Shown in pieces: positions 1 through 8,828 of a stretch of 64,000 bases of DNA. Below the pieces are notes generated by a model that saw only the letters and a program-made list of their open reading frames with translations, made no database searches and had not been told where the DNA came from. The position numbers and the translations under genes were made by a program. The stretch comes from Nocardia sp. alder85J. GTDB lineage: Bacteria > Actinomycetota > Actinomycetes > Mycobacteriales > Mycobacteriaceae. The stretch lies in contig NZ_JAIUCZ020000005.1 in the NCBI RefSeq assembly GCF_020176955.2, positions 310,001-374,000 on the forward strand, given 5' to 3'. Numbering within the stretch: the stretch's first letter is position 1; each line of letters begins with the position of its first letter.

Positions 1-88
1 GCCGTACCGTGCGGAAACGATCGACGAGCGGGCCCTGATCCGCGGCGCGATCGAGCCGCACGCGTTGCGTGCCGCCGTGTCGGTCTGA
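1..88 (+). CDS. 3' end of an unidentified gene (partial)
   Basis: An open frame runs in from the left edge in codon phase 2 and stops with TGA at 86-88, giving 28 residues that begin PYRAETIDER and end RAAVSV. The codons have the high third-position GC of the neighbouring genes, and a hairpin follows at once. Too little remains to name a family. Confidence 0.6.
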   Translation, partial: PYRAETIDERALIRGAIEPHALRAAVSV

Positions 89-252
89 ATCGGCCTGTCG
101 CACAATCGAATAGTCGAGACGCTCGCCCGGGATCGGTTCCGGGCGGGCGTTTCGGCGTTCCGGGCGTACCGGACCGGCCACCGCCGCAACCTGTCGGCGG
201 GTGCCGTTAGAGTCACGGCGACCGACGACACCGGCTCCAGCTCGGGGGAGAT
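87..252 (+). promoter_or_regulatory. upstream region of DUF4132 copy A, duplicated at 3919-4086
   Basis: This 166-nt stretch aligns with 3919-4086 in front of the second DUF4132 gene. Shared blocks include GAATCGG, GTACCGGACCG and an identical GCTCGGGGGAGATATGACC around the start codon. A putative -10 TAGAGT at 208-213 (TAAAGT at 4040-4045 in copy B) lies 45-47 nt before the ATG. No convincing -35 is seen. The GGGGGAG ribosome-binding site fixes both starts. Confidence 0.6.
121..148 (+). terminator. hairpin after the partial gene
   Basis: GCTCGCCCGG (121-130) pairs with CCGGGCGGGC (139-148), allowing one G-U pair, around an 8-nt loop; GTTT follows. It lies 33 nt after the stop codon of the partial gene and before the first DUF4132 promoter, so it is probably the terminator of the left-hand transcript. 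Confidence 0.5.
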
Positions 253-3200
253 ATGACCGCCATCCTCACCGCCGCCCGCGGTACCGACCAGCACCACCCG
301 GACGAGGACACCTGGGTGGTGCCCGATCAGTGGTGGGCCAAGGTGGCCCCGTTCCGCGGCCGCGGTCCGGTGCGGCCGATCCGCCCGGGCCGGCGGGCCG
401 GCGCGTGGTTGCGGAAGATGCAGGAGCACAACGGGTTCGGTGATTCGCTGACGCTGACGGTGGACGGCGGGCAGCCGGAGCTCGCGGCCGCGGCCCGCGC
501 CGCCGGGGTCGGGGAGGCCCAGCCGGACCCGCTCGGCGCCGCGGCCGCCGGCCTGCTCGCGCTGGGCGTGGGCAACGGCCTGCGCGACGACGGCGTGGGC
601 AGGCAACTCGTGGACGCCTGGGTCGAGCTGTACGGCCCGGCCCGCGCCGCCGAGATCGGGGCCCTGGCCGCGGGCCTGAACCTGATCTGGAGCACCGACA
701 CCAGCGTCAAGTTCCGGGTGCAGCCGTACGCGCACCGGAGTCCCTACGGGCAGCCGATCCGCGTCGTCCTGGCACGGCTGCGCGGCTGGCTGGCCGCGGC
801 CGAGGAGGCGGAATACGCCGAGGCCGTCCAACGGCTGGGCCGGCTGCGCGCCGAGCCGGGCAGCCTGTCGATCCGGATGGCGACCTCGTATCTGCTTCCC
901 ACCGAACAGGATTGGCTCGATGCCGATCTGCGGTCGGCGAGCCCGGACCCGGCCTACGGCAGCGACGACGCCAACTGGCTCTGGCACGTGTGTTCGGCGA
1001 CGACGGCCGCACAGCTGGCGGCGCTGCCCGCGACCCAGGGCTGGCTCACCGACAACTCCGGCATCATCTACAGCGCCGCAGCACATGTCGGCCCCGCGGC
1101 CGCCGACTATCTGGCTCGCGTGCTGCGGCCCTACATGTCCTCCGACGATCGGCGCATGGTGCTGGCCGTCCTCGGCCGGCTGCCCTGCGATCGGGCCTTC
1201 GACCTGATGCTCGAGCATGCGACGGAGGCCGGCACCCGGGCCACGGTGATCGATGCGGCACTGCGCTTCCCGCGCCGCGCGCTGCGAATGTCGGTCGGCC
1301 GCACCGGGCAGGAGCCGATGCGCGACGTGGTCGCGGCCGTATATCCGGAGGTGGCCGCGGAATTCGGCGTCACCGTGCCCGCACCCGCCGGTCGTACTCC
1401 GGTGCGGGGCATCGCGACCCCGGCGGAGCTACCGGAGTTGCTGCGTACGCCGCCCTGGGAGCGCGCGGGCGCCCGGCCTGCCCCGGCGGTGGTGCCCTGC
1501 ACGACCACACCCCGGCCGACCACGATGGCCTGGCAGCCGGGTGAGCAACAGGAATGGGCCGACAGCCCGATCGAGACGATCCGCCGCACCGGCGATTGGG
1601 CCTCGGAACTCGCTGCCGCCGTGGCCAATCCGAACTCCAACCGGTGGCACTGGTACACCCCGCTGCTGTACGCGCCGGTGGAGGCGGTCGTGCCGCACCT
1701 CGACGTGATCACGCCGCAGCATGTGTACGACTACGGTTCGGGTGTCTTCACCCGGCGGGTCCTCGGCCGTTTCGGCGACCTGCTCGCCGATCGGCTGCTG
1801 GGCGCCGCGACCCAGGCACTGGCACCCACCGAGTTGCTGCTGCCGGTGGCGGGCACCGAGGTCACGGCACTGATGATCCGCTGGCTCGACTCCAAGCGGC
1901 ACCGCGAGGTGGCGCTCGCGTGGTTCGAACGCCACCTCGGCGACGGCCTGCCCGAGGTGATCTCCGCCGCCCTCGGTAAACCGGGTAGGGCCCGGACCTC
2001 GGCCTCGGCCGTGCTGCGCACCCTGGACGAACGCGGCCACCGCGACGCCATCCGCACCGCCGCAGCACAATTCGGCGAGCAGGCGGCCGCGGCGATCAGC
2101 GCCGAACTGGACATCGACCCGCTGCTGCTGTTGCCCCCGGCGCTGCCGATACCGCCCGCCTGGCTGGCTCCGGCCGCGCTGGCGCCGATCGTCCTGCGCG
2201 ACAACGGTTCGGCACTGCCCGCCGAGGCGGTCGCCACGGTCTGCACGATGCTCGCGCTGTGCTCACCGAACGGCGACTACGCCGGTATCGCCCGGCTGCT
2301 CGCGGCGGCCGAGCCCGAGTCGCTGGCCGACTTCGCCTGGAGCGCATTCCAGATGTGGGAACTGGCCGGATATCCCGTCCAGCAATCCTGGATCCTGCAC
2401 GCGCTGGGCGTGGTCGGCACCGACGACACCGCCCGCCGGCTGACCCCCTACATCCGGGCCTGGCCGGGCGAGAGCGCGCACACCCGGGCGGTCGCCGGGC
2501 TGGACGCGCTGGTCACCATCGGCAGCGACCTCGCGCTGATGCAGCTCAACGCCATCGCCGAGAAGGTGAAGTTCGCGGGCCTGCGGACGGAGGCCCGCAA
2601 ACGAATCGACCGGATCGCCGAGGACCGCGGGATCTCGGCCGACGAACTGGCCGATCTGCTGGTCCCCGATCTGGGCCTCGCGAAGGACGGTACCCTGCAC
2701 CTGGATTACGGCCCCCGGTCGTTCGTCGTCGGCTTCGACGAACAGCTGCGGCCCACTGTCCGGGACGCCGACGGCGCACCGCGCAAGACGCTCCCGAAAC
2801 CCGGTGCCAAGGACGACCCGGAGCTGGCCCCGGCGGCGCACCGCCGTCTCGGCGCCCTCCGCAAGGACGTGAAAACCGTTGCCGCCGAGCAGATCCGGCG
2901 ACTGGAACGGGCCATGGTCCAGGAACGCCGCTGGACCGCGGCACGGCATCGGCAGGTGTTCGTCGATCATCCCCTGATGTGCCACCTGAGCCGGCGACTG
3001 GTGTGGGCCGCCTTCGACGAGTCCGGGGCCGTCACCGGATCCTTCCGGATCGCGGAGGACCGCAGCCTCGCCGACGCCACCGACGGCACGTCTCTGCTCG
3101 CCGACGATGCGCTGATCGGCATCGCCCACCCGTTGCACCTCGGTGACGCGCTGGGCGACTGGGGCGAGGTGTTCGCCGATTACGAAATCCTGCAACCCTT

Positions 3201-3585
3201 TCCGCAACTGGAGCGCCGGACCTGCGCGCTCCGCGCCGACGAACGCGCCCACACGCTGGACCGATTCCACGGCCGCTCCGTCGCGACCGCGAAACTGCTG
3301 GGCATGACAGCCCACGGCTGGGAGCGGGGCGCCCCGATGGACGCCGGGATCATCGACGAGATGTACCGAGACCTCGGCAACGGCCGGACCGTGCTGATCG
3401 ATCTGAATCCCGGCATCATCGCGGGTGACGCGCTCGAGTGGAACGAACAGACGCTCACGGCGATTCGGATCGTCTCCACCGGCCGAGGGCACTCCGGGCA
3501 CGACCGTTCGGGCCCCACCTTCGCCCAGCTGAGCCCTGTCACGGCCTCGGAACTGCTGCGCGACCTGGAGAATCTGATCGGCTGA
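253..3585 (+). CDS. DUF4132 domain protein, copy A
   Basis: This 1,110-residue cytoplasmic protein has no signal peptide or membrane segment. The C-terminal third has the look of DUF4132 (the family of E. coli YehI/MolR), with the run FADYEILQPFPQL and a following GWERGAP. The WGR domain of some family members is absent, and the first 850 residues are alpha-helical and repeat-like. The biochemical role of DUF4132 is not established; the name MolR is historical. The ATG at 253 follows GGGGGAG at 7 nt. The gene is one of a tandem pair (second copy at 4087) and leads a cluster with MoxR, DUF5682, VWA and SWIM genes, which argues for a joint function with that ATPase module. Confidence 0.85.
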   Translation: MTAILTAARGTDQHHPDEDTWVVPDQWWAKVAPFRGRGPVRPIRPGRRAGAWLRKMQEHNGFGDSLTLTVDGGQPELAAAARAAGVGEAQPDPLGAAAAGLLALGVGNGLRDDGVGRQLVDAWVELYGPARAAEIGALAAGLNLIWSTDTSVKFRVQPYAHRSPYGQPIRVVLARLRGWLAAAEEAEYAEAVQRLGRLRAEPGSLSIRMATSYLLPTEQDWLDADLRSASPDPAYGSDDANWLWHVCSATTAAQLAALPATQGWLTDNSGIIYSAAAHVGPAAADYLARVLRPYMSSDDRRMVLAVLGRLPCDRAFDLMLEHATEAGTRATVIDAALRFPRRALRMSVGRTGQEPMRDVVAAVYPEVAAEFGVTVPAPAGRTPVRGIATPAELPELLRTPPWERAGARPAPAVVPCTTTPRPTTMAWQPGEQQEWADSPIETIRRTGDWASELAAAVANPNSNRWHWYTPLLYAPVEAVVPHLDVITPQHVYDYGSGVFTRRVLGRFGDLLADRLLGAATQALAPTELLLPVAGTEVTALMIRWLDSKRHREVALAWFERHLGDGLPEVISAALGKPGRARTSASAVLRTLDERGHRDAIRTAAAQFGEQAAAAISAELDIDPLLLLPPALPIPPAWLAPAALAPIVLRDNGSALPAEAVATVCTMLALCSPNGDYAGIARLLAAAEPESLADFAWSAFQMWELAGYPVQQSWILHALGVVGTDDTARRLTPYIRAWPGESAHTRAVAGLDALVTIGSDLALMQLNAIAEKVKFAGLRTEARKRIDRIAEDRGISADELADLLVPDLGLAKDGTLHLDYGPRSFVVGFDEQLRPTVRDADGAPRKTLPKPGAKDDPELAPAAHRRLGALRKDVKTVAAEQIRRLERAMVQERRWTAARHRQVFVDHPLMCHLSRRLVWAAFDESGAVTGSFRIAEDRSLADATDGTSLLADDALIGIAHPLHLGDALGDWGEVFADYEILQPFPQLERRTCALRADERAHTLDRFHGRSVATAKLLGMTAHGWERGAPMDAGIIDEMYRDLGNGRTVLIDLNPGIIAGDALEWNEQTLTAIRIVSTGRGHSGHDRSGPTFAQLSPVTASELLRDLENLIG

Positions 3586-3649
3586 CCGAACTCGACCCGG
3601 ACGCACGAGGCGCCGGGCTATCGGACCACGACGCCTATCGGGCGAGCAT

Positions 3650-3675
3650 CGTGCTGCGCCCCTGCGCGCAGCACG
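3650..3675 (+). terminator. hairpin after DUF4132 copy A
   Basis: CGTGCTGCGC (3650-3659) and GCGCAGCACG (3666-3675) form a perfect 10-bp stem with a 6-nt loop, 64 nt beyond the stop codon. There is no U tract. It would separate the two DUF4132 transcripts, in keeping with a separate promoter for the second copy. Confidence 0.45.
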
Positions 3676-3918
3676 GCGTCGACATCAGGGGCGCCCCGCG
3701 CCGAACCGGTGTCGGCACTGTCGTGCCGCTGGGACGGATTGTCGCGGCGCCGCCACCGTCGGCAGGAAGCGCAAATCGGCGGGGCGGACCCACCGCGGGT
3801 AGTTCGCACCGAGGTTGCGGTGCCCGCCCCGGCCCACTACACGCGATTCGCCCCGGGGTTCGCCGTGTCCACTGAATCGACCGTGTGCGGTTCGCCGGGT
3901 GCTTCGCCGCATCGATTC
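3676..3918. other. gap between the DUF4132 copies, no gene seen
   Basis: Open frames cross this part but none has a ribosome-binding site or a recognisable product. The frame leading into DUF4132 copy B stays open upstream to 3709; I treat that as chance, because 3919-4086 matches the non-coding region before copy A and the conserved GGGGGAG-ATG is at 4087. Confidence 0.5.
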
Positions 3919-4086
3919 GAATCGGGCTGTCACACAAGCGAATATCGAAGACGCCGGTCACGGGCTCAGTTCCGTTCGGTTGTCCCGATGTTCCGGATGT
4001 ACCGGACCGCCATCGGTGAAACTTGTCGGTCGCCGGCGTTAAAGTCACGACGACCAATGACGAAATCGGCTCAGCTCGGGGGAGAT
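3919..4086 (+). promoter_or_regulatory. upstream region of DUF4132 copy B
   Basis: This is the duplicate of 87-252. The spacing of GAATCGG, GTACCGGACCG, TTGTCGG and TAAAGT (4040-4045) is kept within two bases, while the bases between have drifted. That suggests a promoter copied with the gene and kept under selection. TAAAGT is a plausible actinobacterial -10 (TANNNT). Confidence 0.55.
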
Positions 4087-7000
4087 ATGACCGCCACCAC
4101 GCACCACACCGACCACCCGGACGAGGACACCTGGGTGGTGCCCGATCACTGGTGGGCCAGGACCGTCCCCTTCCGCGGCCGCGGACCCGTACGGCCGGTC
4201 CGGCCCGGCAAGAATCCGAACGCATGGCTACGTAAGGTGCAGGAGCACAGCCGTTTCGCCGAGGGGCTGGCCCTGACCGCGGAAGCGGGACAGCGAGAAC
4301 TGGCTCGCGCCGCACGTGCCGCTCTCGCCGGTGCCGAGGATCCGGACCCGCTCGGCGTCGCGGCGAGCGGCGTGACCGCGATGCAGGCGACAGCGTTCGA
4401 GGAGAACCATTCGGCATCGGGCAACCAGCTCGCCGACGCCTGGGTCGAATCGTACGGGGTGGTCCGCGCCGCCGAGATCGGCGTGCTGGCAGCGGGCCTG
4501 GAGCCGATCGCGCACCACCACGACAGAACCATTGCGTACCACCTACAGCCGCACGAACCCCACCAGCCCTACACCCATCCGATGGGGTACATCCTGCCGC
4601 GGTTGCGTGCCTGGCTGGCGGCAGCGTCCGACGCGGACTACGTCGAGGCCGTCGGATGCCTCCGACGCTTGCGCTCGCAGCCGGGCAGCTTGTCGATGCG
4701 GATGGCGACCTCGTATCTGCTTCCGACCGAACAGGATTGGCTCGACGCCGATCTGCGGTCGTCGACACCGACACCGGCGCAGGGCAGCAATGACGGCTAC
4801 TGGCTCTGGCACGCGTGCTCGGCGACGACGGCCACACAGCTGGCGGCGCTCCCGTCGCTCGGATACGGCGTCCATGAGAACGCCGACATGCTGTCGACTG
4901 TCGCGGCGCACGTCGGGCCGCCCGCCGCGGAATACCTGGCGCGGTCGTTCGAGGGCTACACGACATTCGACGACCGGCGCACCCTGCTCGGGCTACTGGC
5001 GCCGATGCCGTCCGATCGCGCGTTCGATCTGATCCTGGAGCACGGCGGCGACGCCGGCATGCGCACCATCGTCGCGGAGACCGCCTTGCGGTTCCCGCGG
5101 CGCGCACTGCGACTCACCGACGGTCGCAGCGGGTACGAGCCGATCCGGCGCCTGATCACCGCCGTTCGGCCGGACGTGGCCGCGGAGTTCGGCATCGCGT
5201 CGCCGCGTGCGGGTGTCGGCCCCGCGCTGCCGGTCGCGTCACCGGCGGAACTGCCGGAGCTGCTGCGCGTGCCGCCGTGGGAGCGGGACCGCACCCGGGC
5301 CACTCCCGCGGTGGTCGCCTGCACCGCTCCGGGGCGACCCACCACGTTGAGCTGGCAGCCCGGCGAGCAGGAGCGGTGGGCCGCAACACCGATCGGCCGG
5401 CATCACTGGGATGCCGACTGGGCCGACCACCTCGCCCACGCGATCGCCACTCCGAATGCCGGCCCGTTCTACTGGCACGGGCCGCTGCTGCACGCACCGC
5501 TGACAGCGGTGGCGCCCCATCTGGCCACCCTCACCGCCGACCACATCCACGACCGCGATTCCGGCGCCTTCACCCGGCGTGTGATCGCCCGGTTCGGCGA
5601 TGCGCTGGCCGACCGGCTGATCCCCGCGGTGACAAGGAATTTCGTCCCGGCGGAACTGCTGCTGCCGGTGTCCGGCGCCGAGGTGACAGCGCTGATGACC
5701 CACCGGCTGAGTACCAAGCGGCACCGCGCGGTGGCGCTCGATTGGTTCGAACGCCATCTCGGCGACGGTCTACCCGAGGTGATCCCCGCCGCGCTCGGCA
5801 AGCCGGGCACGGACCGCGCCCAGGCCTGGACTGTTCTCCGTGCGCTGGACGGGAGTGGCCACGGCGACGAGATCCGCACCGCCGCGACGGCTTTCGGCGA
5901 CCTGGCCGGGGCCGCGATCGAGGCCGAACTCGCCGCCGATCCGCTCCAGCTGTTGCCCGCCACCGTGCCCGCGCTGCCCGAGTGGCTGACGCCGGCAGCC
6001 CTCGCGCCGATCGTGCTGCGCGGCACGGGTTCCGCGTTGCCGCCGGAGGCGGTCACGGCCGTGTGCACCATGCTCGCGCTGTGCTCACCGGACGGCGACT
6101 ACGCCGGGGTTCCGATGCTGATCGAACTGGCCGAGCCGGATTCGCTGGCCGAATTCGCCTGGAGCCTCTTCACGATGTGGGAGCTGACCGGTTTTCCCAG
6201 ACAACACTCCTGGATGCTGCATGCCCTGGGGCTGCTCGGCGACGACGACACCGCACGCCGCCTGACCCTCTACATCCGTGCCTGGCCGGGTGAGAAGGCG
6301 CACACCCGGGCGGTGGCCGGGCTGGACGCGCTGGTCGCCATCGGCAGCGAGATCGCGCTGATGCAACTCGACAGCATCGCCGGGAAGGTGAAGTTCGCCG
6401 GACTCCGGACGGAGGCCCGGAAACGCATCGACCGGATCGCCGAGGACCGCGAGATGTCTGCCGATGAGCTCGCCGATCTGCTGGTTCCCGACCTCGGCCT
6501 GGACGGCGACGGCACACTGCGCCTGGACTACGGACCGCGGTCGTTCCTCGTCGGTTTCGACGAACAATTGCGGCCCCTCGTGCGCGATGCCGACGGCACG
6601 CCACGCAAGCCGCTTCCGAAACCCGGCGTCAAGGACGACCCGGACCTGGCCCCGGAGGCGCACCGCCGCTTCTCGGCGCTCCGCAAGGACGCGAAAACCA
6701 TTGCGGCCGATCAGATCCGGCGGCTGGAGCGAGCCATGGTCGACGGACGCCGCTGGACCGCGGCACGCCATCGGCAGGTGTTCGTCGACCATCCGCTCCT
6801 GCGCCACCTGAGCCGGCGCCTGGTGTGGGCCACCTTCGACGACTCCGGCGCCGTCACCGGATCCTTCCGGATCGCGGAGGACCGCAGCCTCGCCGACACC
6901 GCCGACGACATCTGTGTCCTCACCGACGACGCGCTGATCGGTATCGCGCATCCGCTGCACCTGACCGGCGTCCTGGGCGCCTGGACCGAACTCTTCGCGG

Positions 7001-7413
7001 ATTACGAGATCCTGCAACCGTTTCCGCAGCTGTACCGTCAGACCTACGCACTCACCTCGGAGGAATACGGCCGCACTCTGGAACGGTTCGACGACCTCAC
7101 GGTGCCGACCACGAAGGTGCTGAGCCTGACCACCGCCGGGTGGGAACGTGGCGCCCCGGACGACAACGGAGTGTGCGACGCGATGTTCCGGGATCTCGGC
7201 GACGGGCGGACCGCAGTCATCGACCTCGATCCGGGCATTCTCGCCGGCTCCGCCCTGGAGTTCGACGAACAGCTGCTGACGGGGATCCGGCTGATCACGA
7301 CCGGACAGCCGAGCCACCGCTACGACCCGGATCCGACCGGGCTCGCGTTCGACGATCTACGCCCTCTCGCGGCCTCGGAGTTGCTGCGCGATCTGGAAAA
7401 CCTGATCCACTGA
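4087..7413 (+). CDS. DUF4132 domain protein, copy B
   Basis: This 1,108-residue paralogue of the preceding gene is colinear with it over its whole length. Identical blocks include HPDEDTWVVPD near residue 10, MATSYLLPTEQDWLDADLRS, RKRIDRIAEDR and FADYEILQPFPQL. The C-terminal DUF4132 domain is complete. I chose ATG 4087, not the open frame from 3709, because GGGGGAG-ATG and the first residues (MTAxxT) match copy A. Sixty bases separate its stop from the next small gene, so it probably heads the MoxR-VWA operon. Divergence is concentrated in the N-terminal half (residues 60-200 and 400-450), as if the two copies recognise different partners. Confidence 0.85.
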   Translation: MTATTHHTDHPDEDTWVVPDHWWARTVPFRGRGPVRPVRPGKNPNAWLRKVQEHSRFAEGLALTAEAGQRELARAARAALAGAEDPDPLGVAASGVTAMQATAFEENHSASGNQLADAWVESYGVVRAAEIGVLAAGLEPIAHHHDRTIAYHLQPHEPHQPYTHPMGYILPRLRAWLAAASDADYVEAVGCLRRLRSQPGSLSMRMATSYLLPTEQDWLDADLRSSTPTPAQGSNDGYWLWHACSATTATQLAALPSLGYGVHENADMLSTVAAHVGPPAAEYLARSFEGYTTFDDRRTLLGLLAPMPSDRAFDLILEHGGDAGMRTIVAETALRFPRRALRLTDGRSGYEPIRRLITAVRPDVAAEFGIASPRAGVGPALPVASPAELPELLRVPPWERDRTRATPAVVACTAPGRPTTLSWQPGEQERWAATPIGRHHWDADWADHLAHAIATPNAGPFYWHGPLLHAPLTAVAPHLATLTADHIHDRDSGAFTRRVIARFGDALADRLIPAVTRNFVPAELLLPVSGAEVTALMTHRLSTKRHRAVALDWFERHLGDGLPEVIPAALGKPGTDRAQAWTVLRALDGSGHGDEIRTAATAFGDLAGAAIEAELAADPLQLLPATVPALPEWLTPAALAPIVLRGTGSALPPEAVTAVCTMLALCSPDGDYAGVPMLIELAEPDSLAEFAWSLFTMWELTGFPRQHSWMLHALGLLGDDDTARRLTLYIRAWPGEKAHTRAVAGLDALVAIGSEIALMQLDSIAGKVKFAGLRTEARKRIDRIAEDREMSADELADLLVPDLGLDGDGTLRLDYGPRSFLVGFDEQLRPLVRDADGTPRKPLPKPGVKDDPDLAPEAHRRFSALRKDAKTIAADQIRRLERAMVDGRRWTAARHRQVFVDHPLLRHLSRRLVWATFDDSGAVTGSFRIAEDRSLADTADDICVLTDDALIGIAHPLHLTGVLGAWTELFADYEILQPFPQLYRQTYALTSEEYGRTLERFDDLTVPTTKVLSLTTAGWERGAPDDNGVCDAMFRDLGDGRTAVIDLDPGILAGSALEFDEQLLTGIRLITTGQPSHRYDPDPTGLAFDDLRPLAASELLRDLENLIH

Positions 7414-7473
7414 TCGAACCAGGCCGGTAAGGCACCCGCCACCCGCACCGCGGCTCGTCCACGAGGAGGAACC

Positions 7474-7743
7474 ATGACCGCTCTCACGCAGCACCGCGTG
7501 AACACCGAGGACACGTTCGCACCGACGCCTGCGCAGCGGCGAATGCTGTTGTACCGCAGAGGCGGACTGCTGCCACCGCCGAGCCTGGCGATCAAGGCCG
7601 GCCAGGCGGCCGCGTGTATGCAGTTCCTCGGACTTGCCGAGGATCATCTGGCGAGCCGGCGGGGGCCGCGGGCCGAGCTCGACGCGGTGACCGCGTCGGA
7701 GACTTTCCGCGACCTCGCCTGGCTGAAAGCAGGACACCGATGA
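7474..7743 (+). CDS. small unknown protein of the MoxR/DUF4132 operon
   Basis: This 89-residue hydrophilic protein has an ATG preceded by GAGGAGG at a good distance. Its stop overlaps the start of the MoxR gene (ATGA), implying translational coupling. I do not recognise the family. The middle (residues 18-50) has a basic stretch QRRMLLYRRGG followed by an Ala/Gly-rich helix; there is no signal peptide and no cysteine motif except one Cys. Its fixed place between DUF4132 and the ATPase suggests an accessory or adaptor subunit, but this rests on context only. Confidence 0.65.
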   Translation: MTALTQHRVNTEDTFAPTPAQRRMLLYRRGGLLPPPSLAIKAGQAAACMQFLGLAEDHLASRRGPRAELDAVTASETFRDLAWLKAGHR

Positions 7744-8825
7744 CCGTCACCACCGATCGGATGCAGCGGCCGCCCGCCGAGCGGCGTTGGGCCGGCGACC
7801 TCGCCCGGCTGCGCGAGCAGGACCAGGCGCCCCGCCCACCGGGCTGGCAGCTGAGCCTCGATGCCGCGAAGCGCTTCATCGTCGGCGACGAGAAGCTGGG
7901 TGTGGCAAGGAAATTCGTCGGCGACGTATCGCTGGTCGACCGCGCGCTGGTCACCCTCGCCACCACCCGGGGCCTGCTGCTGACCGGTGAGCCCGGCACG
8001 GCGAAGTCGCTGCTGTCGGAGTTGCTCGCCGCCGCGGTGTCGGGCGATTCCGGCCTGACCGTGCAGGGCGGGGCCGCAACCACCGAGGACCAGATCCGAT
8101 ACGGCTGGAACTACGCGCTGCTGGTATCGGAGGGCCCGTCGCAGCGATCACTGGTGCCGGCGCCGATGCTGCGCGGGATGCGGGACGGGAAGATCGTGCG
8201 TTTCGAGGAGATCACCCGGTGCCCGCTGGAGGTCCAGGACTCGATTCTGTCGCTGTTGTCGGATCGGGTGCTGGCGGTGCCCGAACTCGGCGAGATGGTC
8301 TACGCCGTCGAGGGTTTCAACGTGATCGCCACGGCCAACACCCGGGACCGCGGCGTCAACGAGATGAGCGCGGCGTTGAAGCGGCGCTTCAATTTCGAGA
8401 CCGTCTTCCCCATTCCGGATCTGACGGCCGAGTTGGCGCTGGTGCAGGCCGAGGCGGAGACCCTGCTGCGCCGGTCGGGCGTACCGCAGGCGCCGCCGCG
8501 CGATGTGCTGGAGGTCCTGGTCACCACCTTCCGCGAATTGCGTTCCGGCAGTACCGTCGCCGGTGATCCGCTGGACCGGATGTCGGCCGTGCTGAGTACC
8601 GCCGAGGCCGTGTCGGTGGCGCACGCCGTCGGGCTGCGCGGCTGGTATCTGCGCGGTGAGGCGGGCGATGCCGCCGATATCGTGCACTGTCTGGCGGGCA
8701 CCGCCGCCAAGGACGACCCCGACGATCTGGCCCGGGTCCGCCGCTACCTGGAGCAGCAGGTGCCGCGGAAATCCGGCCGCGCGTGGAAGGCGTTGCACGA
8801 CGCGCGATTCCAGCTGCCGGGCTGA
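7740..8825 (+). CDS. MoxR-type AAA+ ATPase (YehL-like)
   Basis: The protein has 361 residues. Walker A is GEPGTAKS (83-90), the Walker B region reads RFEEITR, and sensor and arginine-finger segments follow as ATANTRDRG and ALKRRFNFE. A helical lid fills the C-terminus. MoxR ATPases remodel or activate partner complexes and usually work with a VWA protein, which is encoded two genes downstream here. The start overlaps the preceding stop by 4 nt, and the next gene begins 3 nt after this one ends. The set MoxR + DUF5682 + VWA + SWIM + DUF4132 matches the E. coli yeh cluster, so the YehL branch of MoxR is the likely assignment. The substrate is unknown. Confidence 0.9.
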   Translation: MTVTTDRMQRPPAERRWAGDLARLREQDQAPRPPGWQLSLDAAKRFIVGDEKLGVARKFVGDVSLVDRALVTLATTRGLLLTGEPGTAKSLLSELLAAAVSGDSGLTVQGGAATTEDQIRYGWNYALLVSEGPSQRSLVPAPMLRGMRDGKIVRFEEITRCPLEVQDSILSLLSDRVLAVPELGEMVYAVEGFNVIATANTRDRGVNEMSAALKRRFNFETVFPIPDLTAELALVQAEAETLLRRSGVPQAPPRDVLEVLVTTFRELRSGSTVAGDPLDRMSAVLSTAEAVSVAHAVGLRGWYLRGEAGDAADIVHCLAGTAAKDDPDDLARVRRYLEQQVPRKSGRAWKALHDARFQLPG

Positions 8826-8828
8826 GCC

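Noticed and set aside
3709..4086. N-terminal extension of DUF4132 copy B by 126 codons
   Set aside because: The region aligns with the non-coding promoter region of copy A, and a strong ribosome-binding site fixes ATG 4087.
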